DNA of 64,000 nucleotides, taken from NCBI RefSeq assembly GCF_001456025.1, contig NZ_LMTZ01000125.1:1-64000 (forward strand), read 5' to 3'. Numbering within the stretch: the stretch's first letter is position 1; every line of letters begins with the position of its first letter. The translations under genes were made by a program, and so were the position numbers. Under the pieces are notes generated by a model that saw only the letters and a program-made list of their open reading frames with translations, was not told the origin of the DNA and ran no database searches. This DNA comes from Mastigocoleus testarum BC008 (GTDB lineage: Bacteria > Cyanobacteriota > Cyanobacteriia > Cyanobacteriales > Nostocaceae). Below, piece by piece: positions 18,199-27,817 of this stretch.

Positions 18199-19590
18199 TT
18201 GGAGGGTAGGCAGATTAATTCTTCTCGCAGCTTACCAGATGCTAAATCTTCAGTACCAGAAGACTCCTCAGTCTTGGAAATTTGGGGTGGGCATTCTTTG
18301 CAAGGTCAAGTCACAATTAACGGAGCTAAAAACTCCGCATTAGTAATTATGGCTGGAGCTTTGCTCTGTTCGGGAGATTGTCGCATTCGCAACGTCCCTT
18401 TACTAGCGGACGTAAAGCGAATGATGCAGGTCATATCAGCTTTAGGTGTAGACTTAAAACTTAATGGTAATGTTTTAGACATTAATGCCAGAGATTTTTC
18501 CACATCCAAAGCTCCTTATGAATTAGTAACTCAACTGAGGGCTAGTTTTTTTGCGATTGGTGCAATTTTAGCTCGCCTAGGAGTGGCACAAATGCCTTTA
18601 CCTGGGGGTTGTGCAATTGGTGCAAGACCAGTAGATCTCCATGTAAGGGGATTACAAGCGATGGGTGCCGAAGTTCAAATCGAACATGGTATCTGTAATG
18701 CTCACATTCCTGGAAACCGCCGTCGACTTCAAGGGGCAAAGATTTATTTGGATAGTCCCAGTGTTGGTGCTACAGAAACTTTAATGATGGCAGCTACCCT
18801 AGCTGAGGGCGAAACCATTATTGAAAATGCTGCTCGCGAACCAGAGGTTGTTGATTTAGCAAACTTCTGTAATGCAATGGGAGCTAAAATATCTGGGGCT
18901 GGAACCAGCAAAATCGTCATCGATGGTGTTGCTGAGCTACATTCTCTGGATTACACAATTATTCCCGATCGCATCGAAGCAGGAACTTTTTTAGTTGCCG
19001 GAGCTATTACTCGCTCAGAACTTATTTTGTCCCCAGTAGTACCAGAGCATCTAATTCCAGTGACTGCGAAACTACAAGAAATGGGAATTTCTGTCGTAGA
19101 GGAAATGGCGAATAGTTTACGCATTCTGCCGGTAGATAAATTCCAAGCTACAAACATTGAAACTTCACCCCATCCTGGTTTTCCTACTGATATGCAAGCG
19201 CCATTTATGTCTTTACTTGCATTGGCTGAGGGTGAAAGCATTATCAAAGAAAATGTCTTTGAAAACCGCCTACGTCATGCTTCCGAACTAAATCGCTTGG
19301 GTGCAGATATTCGCGTTAAAGGTAATACTGCTCTAATCCACGGAGTAAACACCTTATCAGGTGCACCAGTATTAGGTACCGATTTACGCGCAACTGCCGC
19401 ATTGGTAATAGCAGCGCTAGCAGCGGAAGGAAAAAGTACTATTCAAGGATTAAGCCACTTAGATCGTGGTTATGAACTGATAGATGAAAAGCTAAATAAA
19501 TTGGGTGCGAAAGTTAAGCGTTTAAATTTAACTGGGACAGAACCAGAATTTACTGCTAGCGTTAACGGTAACTCTAAAACATCCGCTTAA
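18199..19590 (+). CDS. murA: UDP-N-acetylglucosamine 1-carboxyvinyltransferase MurA
   Basis: MurA transfers enolpyruvate from PEP to UDP-GlcNAc, the first committed step of peptidoglycan synthesis. The whole enzyme is present, from VLEIWGGHSLQGQVTINGAKNSALVIMAGALL, through the catalytic loop PGGCAIGARPVDLH with its Cys, to PTDMQAPFMSLLALAEG, ENRLRHASELNRLGAD and GTDLRATAALVIAALAAEG. The start is odd. The only standard start in frame is TTG at 18199, but that overlaps GGAGGG. Eight bases after GGAGG lies ATT (18214), which would start the protein at I/MNSSRSLPDAK. No ATG or GTG is available at the N-terminus. Confidence 0.95.
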   Translation: MEGRQINSSRSLPDAKSSVPEDSSVLEIWGGHSLQGQVTINGAKNSALVIMAGALLCSGDCRIRNVPLLADVKRMMQVISALGVDLKLNGNVLDINARDFSTSKAPYELVTQLRASFFAIGAILARLGVAQMPLPGGCAIGARPVDLHVRGLQAMGAEVQIEHGICNAHIPGNRRRLQGAKIYLDSPSVGATETLMMAATLAEGETIIENAAREPEVVDLANFCNAMGAKISGAGTSKIVIDGVAELHSLDYTIIPDRIEAGTFLVAGAITRSELILSPVVPEHLIPVTAKLQEMGISVVEEMANSLRILPVDKFQATNIETSPHPGFPTDMQAPFMSLLALAEGESIIKENVFENRLRHASELNRLGADIRVKGNTALIHGVNTLSGAPVLGTDLRATAALVIAALAAEGKSTIQGLSHLDRGYELIDEKLNKLGAKVKRLNLTGTEPEFTASVNGNSKTSA

Positions 19591-19987
19591 CATTCACAAG
19601 CTATTAGTAATTAATTGTCAAGAAATGTAGGGGCAAGTTATTGAGGTCAGACTATTGGCGTGCTTTGACTTCAATTTTTGCCTCTTTCATTTGTTCTGGA
19701 GTTATATATAGCACTACGTAATAAGATTAGGGCATTGGCAAATCCCAAAAGCTATGGTTTATAAGCTTTTGCTGTGCTTACGCCCCGTTATACTAACGCC
19801 TCCGGCGCGATCTGCTTTGTTAGCGTAGCGCCATACATCTTCCATGATGAATTGCGGAATTTAGTTAAACTAAATAAAAATGCATATACTACTTGTAGTT
19901 GATTCACAAGAAGTATCTAATTTCTCCCTAAATATATTGGGCAGATTATTATTCAGACACATTCCATGACTGGGAGCTTGTTTCGCG
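19591..19987. other. 397-bp spacer with GC-rich dispersed repeat
   Basis: No gene is seen. Positions about 19778-19835 contain a GC-rich block with inverted GCTAACGC/TTAGCGTAGCGCC-type words (ACTAACGCCTCCGGCGCG, then TTAGCGTAGCGCC), the same repeat class as at 184-222 and 21055-21260. Confidence 0.5.
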
Positions 19988-20866
19988 ATGAACCCTTTAA
20001 ACACTCAATTGGTTGGTTTAAGAGCCGATTCCTTTCGTCATCCATTAGACTTAGAGGCAACAAAAGCACTCAAGCAAATACCAGGTATAGATTTAATCGT
20101 TAGGAATCTTTTAGGACCCGTAGCAGAGCAGGTTTTTTACGTAGAAAATATCGCCTCTAGTATTTTAGTTGGTAAAGACCAATTACCAGAGCTACACAAT
20201 TTATTGCTAGATGCTTGTCAAACTCTAGATATTGAAGCACCACAATTGTACGTAAGACAGCATCCGGCTCCCAACGCTTATACTTTTGCAATGCGCGGCA
20301 AGCAACCCTTTGTTATGCTGCATACTTCACTGATAGATATTCTCACGCCAGAGGAAATTCAGGCTGTAATTGCTCATGAGTTGGGTCATCTTAAGTGCGA
20401 TCACAGTCTTTATTTGACTCCTGTAAATTTATTAATATTGGCTGCTGCAAACCTACCTACCGTAGGTGTAGTTATTGCTCAAACAATTCAAGCCCAACTT
20501 TTAGAATGGATCCGCTGTGCAGAATTTACTTGCGATCGCGCAGCTTTACTGGCTACCCAAAACCCCAAGGTAGTTATGTCAGTATTAATGAAATTGGCAG
20601 GTGGGTCACCTAAATTATCATCCCAGCTAAATCTTGATGCTTTTATCGCCCAAGCCCGTGCTTATGATGAAATTAGTAAAAACGAACTAGGTGAATTAGT
20701 TAAGGCTGCACGTACCGCTCAGTTAACTCATCCGGTGCCAGTACTACGGGCGCGGGAAATAGATCGGTGGGCAAGCAGCAAAGAATATCAAAAGTTGTTG
20801 CAAAATCACAAGGTTGGGGGTTATAATAACCAAGTTGCTTCCACGGGCGGGTGGCGAAATTGGTAG
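19988..20866 (+). CDS. M48-family zinc metallopeptidase (HtpX/Ste24-like)
   Basis: This 292-residue peptidase has the zinc motif His130-Glu131-Leu-Gly-His134 (AVIAHELGHLKCDH) and a third ligand in Glu179 of EFTCDRAA. A hydrophobic stretch (TPVNLLILAAANLPTVGVVIAQTI, residues 143-166) may sit in or on the membrane. It lacks the several membrane spans of E. coli HtpX, as is usual for short cyanobacterial members. The family degrades damaged membrane proteins, but the substrates here are unknown. Its last seven codons and stop lie inside trnL-CAA: the stop TAG is part of the tRNA D-arm, a 22-bp same-strand overlap. Confidence 0.88.
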   Translation: MNPLNTQLVGLRADSFRHPLDLEATKALKQIPGIDLIVRNLLGPVAEQVFYVENIASSILVGKDQLPELHNLLLDACQTLDIEAPQLYVRQHPAPNAYTFAMRGKQPFVMLHTSLIDILTPEEIQAVIAHELGHLKCDHSLYLTPVNLLILAAANLPTVGVVIAQTIQAQLLEWIRCAEFTCDRAALLATQNPKVVMSVLMKLAGGSPKLSSQLNLDAFIAQARAYDEISKNELGELVKAARTAQLTHPVPVLRAREIDRWASSKEYQKLLQNHKVGGYNNQVASTGGWRNW

Positions 20867-20929
20867 ACGCAGCAGACTCAAAATCTGCCGCCCTATAAAG
20901 GCGTGAGAGTTCGAGTCTCTCTCCGCCCA
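20845..20929 (+). tRNA. trnL-CAA: tRNA-Leu (CAA)
   Basis: This is an 85-nt class II tRNA. The acceptor GGGCGGG pairs with TCCGCCC (last pair G-U), the anticodon stem GCAGA/TCTGC has loop CTCAAAA (anticodon CAA), it has a long variable arm, and the T-stem GAGAG/CTCTC has loop TTCGAGT. CCA is not encoded. The first 22 bases double as the 3' end of the upstream peptidase gene. Confidence 0.96.
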
Positions 20930-20959
20930 TTCAAAAAAGATAAATCCATTATGGATATT

Positions 20960-21005
20960 AATTAGGCTTACCTTAGTACTGACAAGGTAAGCCTAATTAT
21001 TTTTT
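20960..21005 (+). terminator. intrinsic terminator after trnL-CAA
   Basis: AATTAGGCTTACCTT (20960-20974) pairs perfectly with AAGGTAAGCCTAATT (20984-20998) around a 9-base loop and is followed by ATTTTTT. It should end the peptidase-tRNA transcript. Confidence 0.92.
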
Positions 21006-23421
21006 CAACAGAATCCATATTTAAAGTAACTGGATGGAATTAAGGGTATAGTGCCACACTCAAGTCATTAGGGGATAGCACGCGTCTGACGACGTTAGCG
21101 GATCCGTAAGGTAGCGGCTCCGGATCCGTAGGTAGCGCAGCTATAGGTAGCGCAGTTATAGCTAGAGGCTGAGCCACCTGCGGTGTTTGTACGCGGCGTA
21201 GCCGTTCATGTGCTCCTCCCTCATATCCGTACTTAATGCGTTCAAACGCCGACGCCACAGGTTAAGCGCATTTCCGTAGGACAAATAGGATTTAAAAATG
21301 TCCTAACCCTATTACCCAGCACCATATAGTGTGAAATTGTCATTTACTTAAAGAGAGACTTGAGTAATACAGAAAGCAAGAAAATAAAGTAAGGTAAATA
21401 TCCTCATCCAAAAACTTAGTGTTGTGCTGATAGGTTAGTCAATTAAACCTCCCAACCCTCTAAAGCTGTTAGGTTATTCTACCGTTGCGATCAAACTCAA
21501 ATCTCATGTCTGTATGCGGGTTAGATTACAAGTATTGACTTATAATTTTTTGTTGTGTCCAGCTAAAAGCTAATCATAGATTTTGAAGATAATCACTCTC
21601 AATTAAATAAATAAATATTTTTCTTGTACCGAAGAATATATATGTACTCTCTTTTCATGTCGATATGAGATATTTGATGCGATTAAATTGATGTTCACCT
21701 GGGTAATTTAATCTTTTTTAGAGACATATTAATTATATATATATGTGTAATTGATATGTGTACTAAGAGACTGAGATTGATAAATCATATTCTAATTTTT
21801 TATTTGTATTCTAGGATCCTAAATCAAAATAAAAGATGTAATATATTTATTTTTTCTCCTGTAGAATACAAATTATTTCGCATCCGAAGCTATTTTTATC
21901 TAGTTTTCCTAGCCATAAATCAGATATTTTTAATTCTAAGCTGTCCGGATATTGGAATTAATACTAGAAAATGTAAGTACTAATACGATACAAGTAAAAC
22001 AAAATATACTTAGTGAACGTAAATATGTGTGATTGACATTTATACAACAACTTTTATTGATTAAAAAGATTTTCTACTGATGCAAATTGGTACTGACTTC
22101 TTATTCAAGTATCGATAAAAGTGAATATTGTTATGCTTGCTAAGTAAGTTATATATCTTTATATCTTGCACGAGCCTTTGTGATTAATCCTATAAGTAGA
22201 ATGTTATTGATCTCATTAAAATTAAATTACTGGAATTAAAATATAAAATTAATGGATACATATCTAATAAAATTAGAATCATTTGAAAATAAAAAATTAC
22301 TTTTGATTAAAAATTAGAATTAATCATAATTAAAAATTATAAATTATATTGATTCCTTGGGGTACATATAAATACTTTTACAACAGTTAAAACAAAATTT
22401 TAAAAAAATATTCAATATATAAGTCTAATTAAATTATTGGAAAATAATATTTTTTCTGTATATAAAAAATACATAATAAAATAACAATTATTGTATTATT
22501 CAAAAATAAAAACAAAAAAAAGCGGACGAAAGCTATACTGTAATAAGCTTTTATGATGTTTTACTATTAACAAAAATATTATCAAGTATTCTTAAATTAG
22601 TTATTTTTATCTAGTTAGCAGAAGTATTATAAAATAATTCAAATAACCCAATGCTAAAAAATAAGCATGGATTATTTTAAAAGATGCAGAATAAATTATT
22701 TTTATTACTTAGTGACAAGTAATCAGTCGCTACTATTTACTATTATATATTTGCTTACATACTTTTTTTTGCAGTTAATAAGATATTGTCGAATATTCTG
22801 ACAACAAAAGATGAGGAATTATTTAACTATTTTAAAAACAAATAACTAATATTATTCGCAAATTTTATTGACTCAGGATACATCTATAAAATAATATAAA
22901 TCTACATGCATCACACCAAATTTTTATAAGGTATAGCCAAGTAATTATCTTATAAATAATTACAGCGTTTAAGTTTTTCCCAAAAATTAAAATGCTCAAA
23001 TTTTGTTTTGATTAACAAATTATTTGCATACAGGTAAGGAAAAATCAAGCATACTGAATAACAATTGAAATAAATAAATAATAATACTTATAAATATTTT
23101 GACCTGGATGAATTTGTATCTTGGTCAAGTTCGATATTTAATATTTTTTGATATTGTCTTTGTAGTATTTATGAAAAAAACAAAAAGCAATTATTAAGAA
23201 ACCGTAAATTTAATCCAAAAATTGGGAATTTGGCTAAAAGTAGGATAGGATACAGGCGGCAAAGATGGAATTGATACCAGGGAATATAAGAAATTTACCC
23301 GAGAAAGTTTCGGTAATGCTTTAATATTTAAAATCAATCGCATTTGAAGTAATCATTTGTGATTGATACTAAAGATGTTTAAACCTTCGTATTGAGTTGT
23401 GTGCGACTTAAGGATTGGCTT
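21006..23421. other. 2.4-kb non-coding, very AT-rich stretch before the polysaccharide cluster
   Basis: The first 250 bases include a GC-rich repeat block (21055-21260) with GTAGCG, GGATCCGTA and AGGTAGCGCAGCTATA units in tandem. The rest is extremely AT-rich with no convincing gene. A 75-residue frame at 21756-21983 looks random. It separates the tRNA terminator from the first polysaccharide gene and probably contains that cluster's promoter and a long leader, which I cannot map. AAGGA at 23410-23414 is the ribosome-binding site of the next gene. Confidence 0.55.
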
Positions 23422-24237
23422 ATGGTAGAGTCTGCTTCTCTTCCGACTCGAAACGTGTTAGAGTTTCCGATTACAGCTTTACCTCTTGAAGAGCAAGTAC
23501 AAACTATTATTAAATGGGCTGACGAACGTCAAAGTAAAACTGTCTGTGTTGCGAATGTTCACATGTTAATGGAGGCATACTGGAATCCAGATTTTGGTAA
23601 TGTACTGAAAAATGCAGATCTCGTAACTCCAGATGGAATGCCATTAGTTTGGATGATGAGGAGGTTAGGAGAAATTTCTCAAGAGCGTGTGGCTGGATTA
23701 GATCTTTTGATCGCAGTCTGCGAGCTTGCACAGCAGCTAGAGGTTAGCTTATTTTTTGTTGGGTCCCAAAGAGAAATACTATCTCTAATGAGGAAAAGAT
23801 TGAGTAAAGAGTTCCCCAAGCTTGAAATTGCAGCGATGGAACCTCTACCTTTTCGTCCTTTGACAGATACAGAAGATAAAGCTCTGATTCAAAAAATTAA
23901 TCAAAGTGGTGCAGGCTTAGTTTTTGTTTCCTTGGGATGTCCCAAACAAGAAAAGTGGATAGCCCAACACAAGGAGAAAATTAATGCTGTCATGATTGGC
24001 TTAGGTGGTGCGTTTCCCGTTTATGCTGGGATTCAAAAAAGAGCCCCCCGTTTAATGCGAAATTTAGGTTTTGAATGGTTTTACAGATTATTGCAGGAGC
24101 CGCGTCGCCTCTATCGTCGCTATGCAACAACTATTCCCCCTTTTATTTGGCTAGCTTGCAAACAACTGATAATGTCGAGTAGTTTGAACATCCCTTTTAA
24201 CATTAGGGAAAAATACTTAAATTCAAGACTTGATTAA
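23422..24237 (+). CDS. WecG/TagA/CpsF-family glycosyltransferase
   Basis: The 271-residue enzyme belongs to the family of N-acetylmannosaminyl transferases acting on undecaprenyl-diphosphate-linked sugars (GT26). Family signatures are CVANVHMLMEAYWNPDF, ADLVTPDGMPLVWMMR, LFFVGS, FVSLGCPKQEKWI and IGLGGAFPVYAGIQKRAPRLM, then a WFYRLLQEPRRLYRRY tail that contacts the membrane. I chose ATG 23422, 7 bases after AAGGA; an upstream TTG at 23392 is less likely. As first gene of the cluster it probably adds an early sugar to the lipid carrier. The exact donor sugar cannot be read from sequence. Confidence 0.9.
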   Translation: MVESASLPTRNVLEFPITALPLEEQVQTIIKWADERQSKTVCVANVHMLMEAYWNPDFGNVLKNADLVTPDGMPLVWMMRRLGEISQERVAGLDLLIAVCELAQQLEVSLFFVGSQREILSLMRKRLSKEFPKLEIAAMEPLPFRPLTDTEDKALIQKINQSGAGLVFVSLGCPKQEKWIAQHKEKINAVMIGLGGAFPVYAGIQKRAPRLMRNLGFEWFYRLLQEPRRLYRRYATTIPPFIWLACKQLIMSSSLNIPFNIREKYLNSRLD

Positions 24238-24257
24238 ATCAAAAGTTTCACAAATAA

Positions 24258-25169
24258 ATGCACAATAGCCACCGTAATTCAAAGTCGCATACATTTTCTA
24301 GTTATAGTAGGAAGCGATCATACTCTTCTCTGAGGGTCATTCACCGACCGGAAAGTAGAATGAGAAAACCACTGCAGCTATTCAAAGAAATGTGGCGAGA
24401 CTTGCTTGCATCGTGGGAACTGGCTTGGCGGCTTATGATTAGGGATATTAGTGCTAAATATCGCCAATCATTTCTGGGACTTTTTTGGGCAATCATTCCT
24501 CCAGTCGTGATGGCAGCAAGCTTCACTCTTGCTAAAAGTGCTGGGGTGGTGAATGTAGGCAATACAAGTATTCCTTACCCCGCTTACGTCATGTTCAGCA
24601 TGACACTGTGGCAAACTTTTGTAGAATCTCTCAATGGACCCGTTCAAGCTGTAGCTGCGGCAAAATCAATGTTAGCTAGGATTAATTTCCCTCGCGAAGC
24701 ATTGATTATTGCCAAACTCGGGGAAGTATTTTTCAACTTTGGCATTAAGTTAATTCTGATTATTGGTTTATTTATTTGGTTTAAAATACCAATCACCTTA
24801 AGTGTAATTGTAGCTCCAGTTGCCCTGATTCATATGGTGTTGCTAGGCACTTTTTTCGGAGTTCTCCTAGCTCCAATCGGTGCGATTTATCAAGACTTTT
24901 CAATGGGTTTAACTTTAGCTACTAGCTTTTGGTTGTTTCTTACGCCGGTTGTCTATTCGGTTCCTAGTGAAGGTTTATTTGGTAACATCGTTAAGTTTAA
25001 TCCTGTAACACCTTTGTTAGTAACAACGCGGGAATTAGCGACAACAGGTACTATGTCAAACCCCCTAGGATTTTGGGTCGCAAGTGTGTTTGCGGTTTTA
25101 GGATTACTTGTAGCTTGGATTATCTATCACTTAGCAATTCCCTATGTCGTTGAGAGGATAAATTCATAA
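24258..25169 (+). CDS. ABC-2 type polysaccharide exporter permease (Wzm/KpsM-like)
   Basis: The 303-residue membrane subunit of an ABC exporter carries finished polysaccharide chains across the inner membrane. After a basic N-terminal 45 residues comes the ABC-2 signature (WELAWRLMIRDISAKYRQSFLGLFWAIIPPVVM) and about six membrane spans, ending in LLVAWIIYHLAIPYVVERI. It pairs with the ATPase encoded 2 bp downstream. This transporter class works with chains built fully on the cytoplasmic side, in contrast to the Wzx/Wzy-like genes later in the same cluster. Confidence 0.92.
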   Translation: MHNSHRNSKSHTFSSYSRKRSYSSLRVIHRPESRMRKPLQLFKEMWRDLLASWELAWRLMIRDISAKYRQSFLGLFWAIIPPVVMAASFTLAKSAGVVNVGNTSIPYPAYVMFSMTLWQTFVESLNGPVQAVAAAKSMLARINFPREALIIAKLGEVFFNFGIKLILIIGLFIWFKIPITLSVIVAPVALIHMVLLGTFFGVLLAPIGAIYQDFSMGLTLATSFWLFLTPVVYSVPSEGLFGNIVKFNPVTPLLVTTRELATTGTMSNPLGFWVASVFAVLGLLVAWIIYHLAIPYVVERINS

Positions 25170-25171
25170 CT

Positions 25172-26470
25172 ATGGTTAGCATTAATGAGCAAGAAACTTT
25201 AGGGTGGTTGAATACTAGTAGTAGCGACAATGCTGAAGTTGTTCTCTCAGTTAATGGCGTTTCCAAAAAGTTTTGTCGAGACTTAAAGCGTTCCCTGTTA
25301 TATGGCATTCAAGACATTGCTGCTGAGGTACTGGGATTAAGAGAAAAAAGTGATAAATTGCGGGCTAAAGAATTTTGGACTTTAGATAATGTTAGTTTCG
25401 AACTGCGTAGAGGAGAAGCACTAGGTTTAGTAGGAAAAAATGGTAGTGGAAAGTCGACACTGCTACGCATTATTGCTGGTTTAATTAAACCAGATACTGG
25501 TCTTGTAGAAATAAATGGTAGAGTCGCGCCTTTAATTGCACTTGGTGCTGGATTCAACCCTATTTTAACAGGGCGAGAAAACGTCTATGCAAATATGTCA
25601 ATTTTAGGTTTGTCAAACAAGGAAATTGATGAACGTTTCGATGAAGTCGTAGAGTTTGCAGAAATTGGGGATGCGATTGATGCGCCGGTATGGAGTTATA
25701 GTTCTCGGATGGCTGCAAGGTTGGGTTTTTCAAGTGCGCTTCATACAGAACCAGAAATTTTGTTGATTGATGAAGTGCTAGCCGTAGGAGATATCAAATT
25801 TAGATCAAAATGCCATCTCAGATTATATCAACTACGGCAAAAGGGTATTTCTGTCATTTTAGTTAGCCATAATCCTCAAGCGATCCTGGATATCTGTGAT
25901 TTTTCTGTCTATTTGCGTAAGGGTCAATTAATTACATCAGGTCATACAGATGAGGTTATGAGGATTTACGAGAAAGATATCTTTTCTGGTCGCAAACAAC
26001 CGGCACAAGGAGCAATAGCTATCCCAGAAAATACCAAAGTTAAAAGTTCAGGAATAGATATCACTTATCTTTGTTTCAGGAATAGTCAATTGGATAAAGT
26101 GAAATCTCCTGTAACTGGCGAAAAATGTTTTTTTTGCGTTGGATACCAATCTCGGATCAAAGATGAAAACCTAGGTCTTAGTCTTACAATTCAAGAGGTA
26201 ACTGGAGAAGGTGAAACGATTTTATCTTTAAGTAGTTTTAACGACCGAGCAGTTCTAAAAGTATTACCCGGAAAATATGAAGTACAAGTCGCTTTACCCA
26301 ATCTTGGTTTAAGACCCGGTTCATATACTATAAAAATTTTGCTCGGAAAAGATAATCTTAATATGTTTGATTGCGTTAAATCTTTCAGATTTACTGTAGA
26401 AGGTAAAGAACTTATGTCTCAGTGTTTATATTATCAAGCAAGAAGTTGGGAAGTTGTGAAACAATTTTAG
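25172..26470 (+). CDS. ABC exporter ATPase with C-terminal carbohydrate-binding domain (Wzt/TagH-like)
   Basis: This 432-residue ATPase drives the adjacent permease. Walker A is GLVGKNGSGKSTLLR, Walker B is EILLIDEVLAVGD, and the signature loop is the degenerate YSSRMAARLGFSSA typical of the Wzt/TagH group, with the H-loop in ILVSHN. Residues about 280-432 form a beta-rich Wzt-C domain (GIDITYLCFRN to FRFTVEGKELMSQCLYYQARSWEV), which in Wzt recognises the end-capped polymer. That implies chain-end recognition before export. It starts 2 bp after the permease stop, so the two are cotranslated. Confidence 0.93.
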   Translation: MVSINEQETLGWLNTSSSDNAEVVLSVNGVSKKFCRDLKRSLLYGIQDIAAEVLGLREKSDKLRAKEFWTLDNVSFELRRGEALGLVGKNGSGKSTLLRIIAGLIKPDTGLVEINGRVAPLIALGAGFNPILTGRENVYANMSILGLSNKEIDERFDEVVEFAEIGDAIDAPVWSYSSRMAARLGFSSALHTEPEILLIDEVLAVGDIKFRSKCHLRLYQLRQKGISVILVSHNPQAILDICDFSVYLRKGQLITSGHTDEVMRIYEKDIFSGRKQPAQGAIAIPENTKVKSSGIDITYLCFRNSQLDKVKSPVTGEKCFFCVGYQSRIKDENLGLSLTIQEVTGEGETILSLSSFNDRAVLKVLPGKYEVQVALPNLGLRPGSYTIKILLGKDNLNMFDCVKSFRFTVEGKELMSQCLYYQARSWEVVKQF

Positions 26471-26716
26471 GAAACTTCAGTTAATAAGTTTAAATTGTTA
26501 CTATAATGTTTGCTGAAAATATGCGTATTTAGAAGAACTAGCGAAATACAAGATATTTAATTGTTTCGGTAATATTTGTCAATTTTGTCTCAAATAAAGA
26601 TATATAATTCAAGTTCAAGCTTGAGCTTTTAAATATTTTGTAGATAGTTTTTGTTAGCTAGAATCAACTACAAAATTTATGAATTGAACAAATCCTAAAA
26701 ATTACTCTAGTAGATT

Positions 26717-27706
26717 ATGGGGAAAATATTAATTACAGGCGCAGCAGGTTTTATTGGTTTTCATTTAAGTCAAAAGTTGCTTGCAAATGGTGAGAGTATC
26801 ATTGGTGTAGATAACTTAAACAATTATTATGATGTTAGTCTGAAGCAAGCACGTTTGGAGCAACTATTTAATAGTAGTAATTTCCAGTTCTTCGAATTAG
26901 ATATAGCAAATCGGGATAAGATTGCTGAGTTATTTGCTAATTGTCAACCAAACTTAGTTATCAACCTTGCGGCTCAGGCAGGTGTTCGCCATTCACTGAC
27001 TCATCCCCATACATACGTTGATAGTAACTTAGTGGGATTCACAAATATTTTGGAAGGATGTCGCCATACAGGGGTAGAACACTTAGTTTATGCCTCTTCT
27101 AGTTCTGTTTACGGCGCAAATACCAAAATACCCTTTACTGTGAGCGATCGAGTTGATTGCCCGGTGAGCTTATATGCGGCAACCAAAAGAGCAAATGAAT
27201 TAATGGCATATACATACAGCCATTTATATGGAATTCCAACAACAGGTCTAAGATTTTTTACGGTCTATGGTCCTTGGGGTAGACCTGACATGGCATATTT
27301 CTCATTTACTCGGTCAATTTTAGATGGGAAACCAATTAAAATTTTTAACCATGGCAACATGCGTCGTGACTTTACTTACATTGATGACATTGTAGAAGGA
27401 ATAATCCTATTAATTAATAAAAAGCCCCAAAATATTTCAACTGAAAATAATAAATATTTGCCCTACAAAATTTATAACATTGGCAATAATCAGCCAGTAA
27501 ACCTGATTGATTTTATTGAAATTTTAGAAGAGCAAATTGGTATCAAGGCGACAAAAGAATTACTACCTTTACAAGCAGGAGAAGTAGAGGAAACCTATGC
27601 CGATATTGATGATTTAATGCGAGATACAGGTTTTAAACCTAATACATCAATTGATGTAGGTTTAAAATATTTTGTCGATTGGTACCGTTCATATTTTTGT
27701 GTATAA
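26717..27706 (+). CDS. NAD-dependent epimerase, probable UDP-glucuronate 4-epimerase
   Basis: This is a 329-residue extended SDR. The NAD motif is ITGAAGFIGFHLSQKLL (residues 5-21), the catalytic Ser lies in YASSSSVYG, and the Tyr-Lys pair in YAATKRANE. The segments VDNLNNYYDVSLKQARLEQL, AAQAGVRHSL and RFFTVYGPWGRPDMAYFSFTRSI are those of UDP-glucuronate 4-epimerases (CapI/LpsL type). The product, UDP-galacturonate, would make the polymer acidic. It lies 246 bp after the ABC ATPase gene, with AT-rich spacer between. Confidence 0.9.
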   Translation: MGKILITGAAGFIGFHLSQKLLANGESIIGVDNLNNYYDVSLKQARLEQLFNSSNFQFFELDIANRDKIAELFANCQPNLVINLAAQAGVRHSLTHPHTYVDSNLVGFTNILEGCRHTGVEHLVYASSSSVYGANTKIPFTVSDRVDCPVSLYAATKRANELMAYTYSHLYGIPTTGLRFFTVYGPWGRPDMAYFSFTRSILDGKPIKIFNHGNMRRDFTYIDDIVEGIILLINKKPQNISTENNKYLPYKIYNIGNNQPVNLIDFIEILEEQIGIKATKELLPLQAGEVEETYADIDDLMRDTGFKPNTSIDVGLKYFVDWYRSYFCV

Positions 27707-27817
27707 AAACTGTGATTTACTTGTTGATTTATTATACGATTTGAAAACTTATAATCGATTAATTAATCAATTAATTTAGACTGATTGGTGGGCTAAGGTT
27801 GAAATTTAGGTTAGTTG

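Noticed and set aside
18306..19247. Minus-strand frames inside murA
   Set aside because: Shadows of the murA coding sequence with no motifs of their own.
21756..21983. 75-residue open frame upstream of the polysaccharide cluster
   Set aside because: Ile/Phe/Tyr/Asn-rich chance frame with no start signal and no motif.
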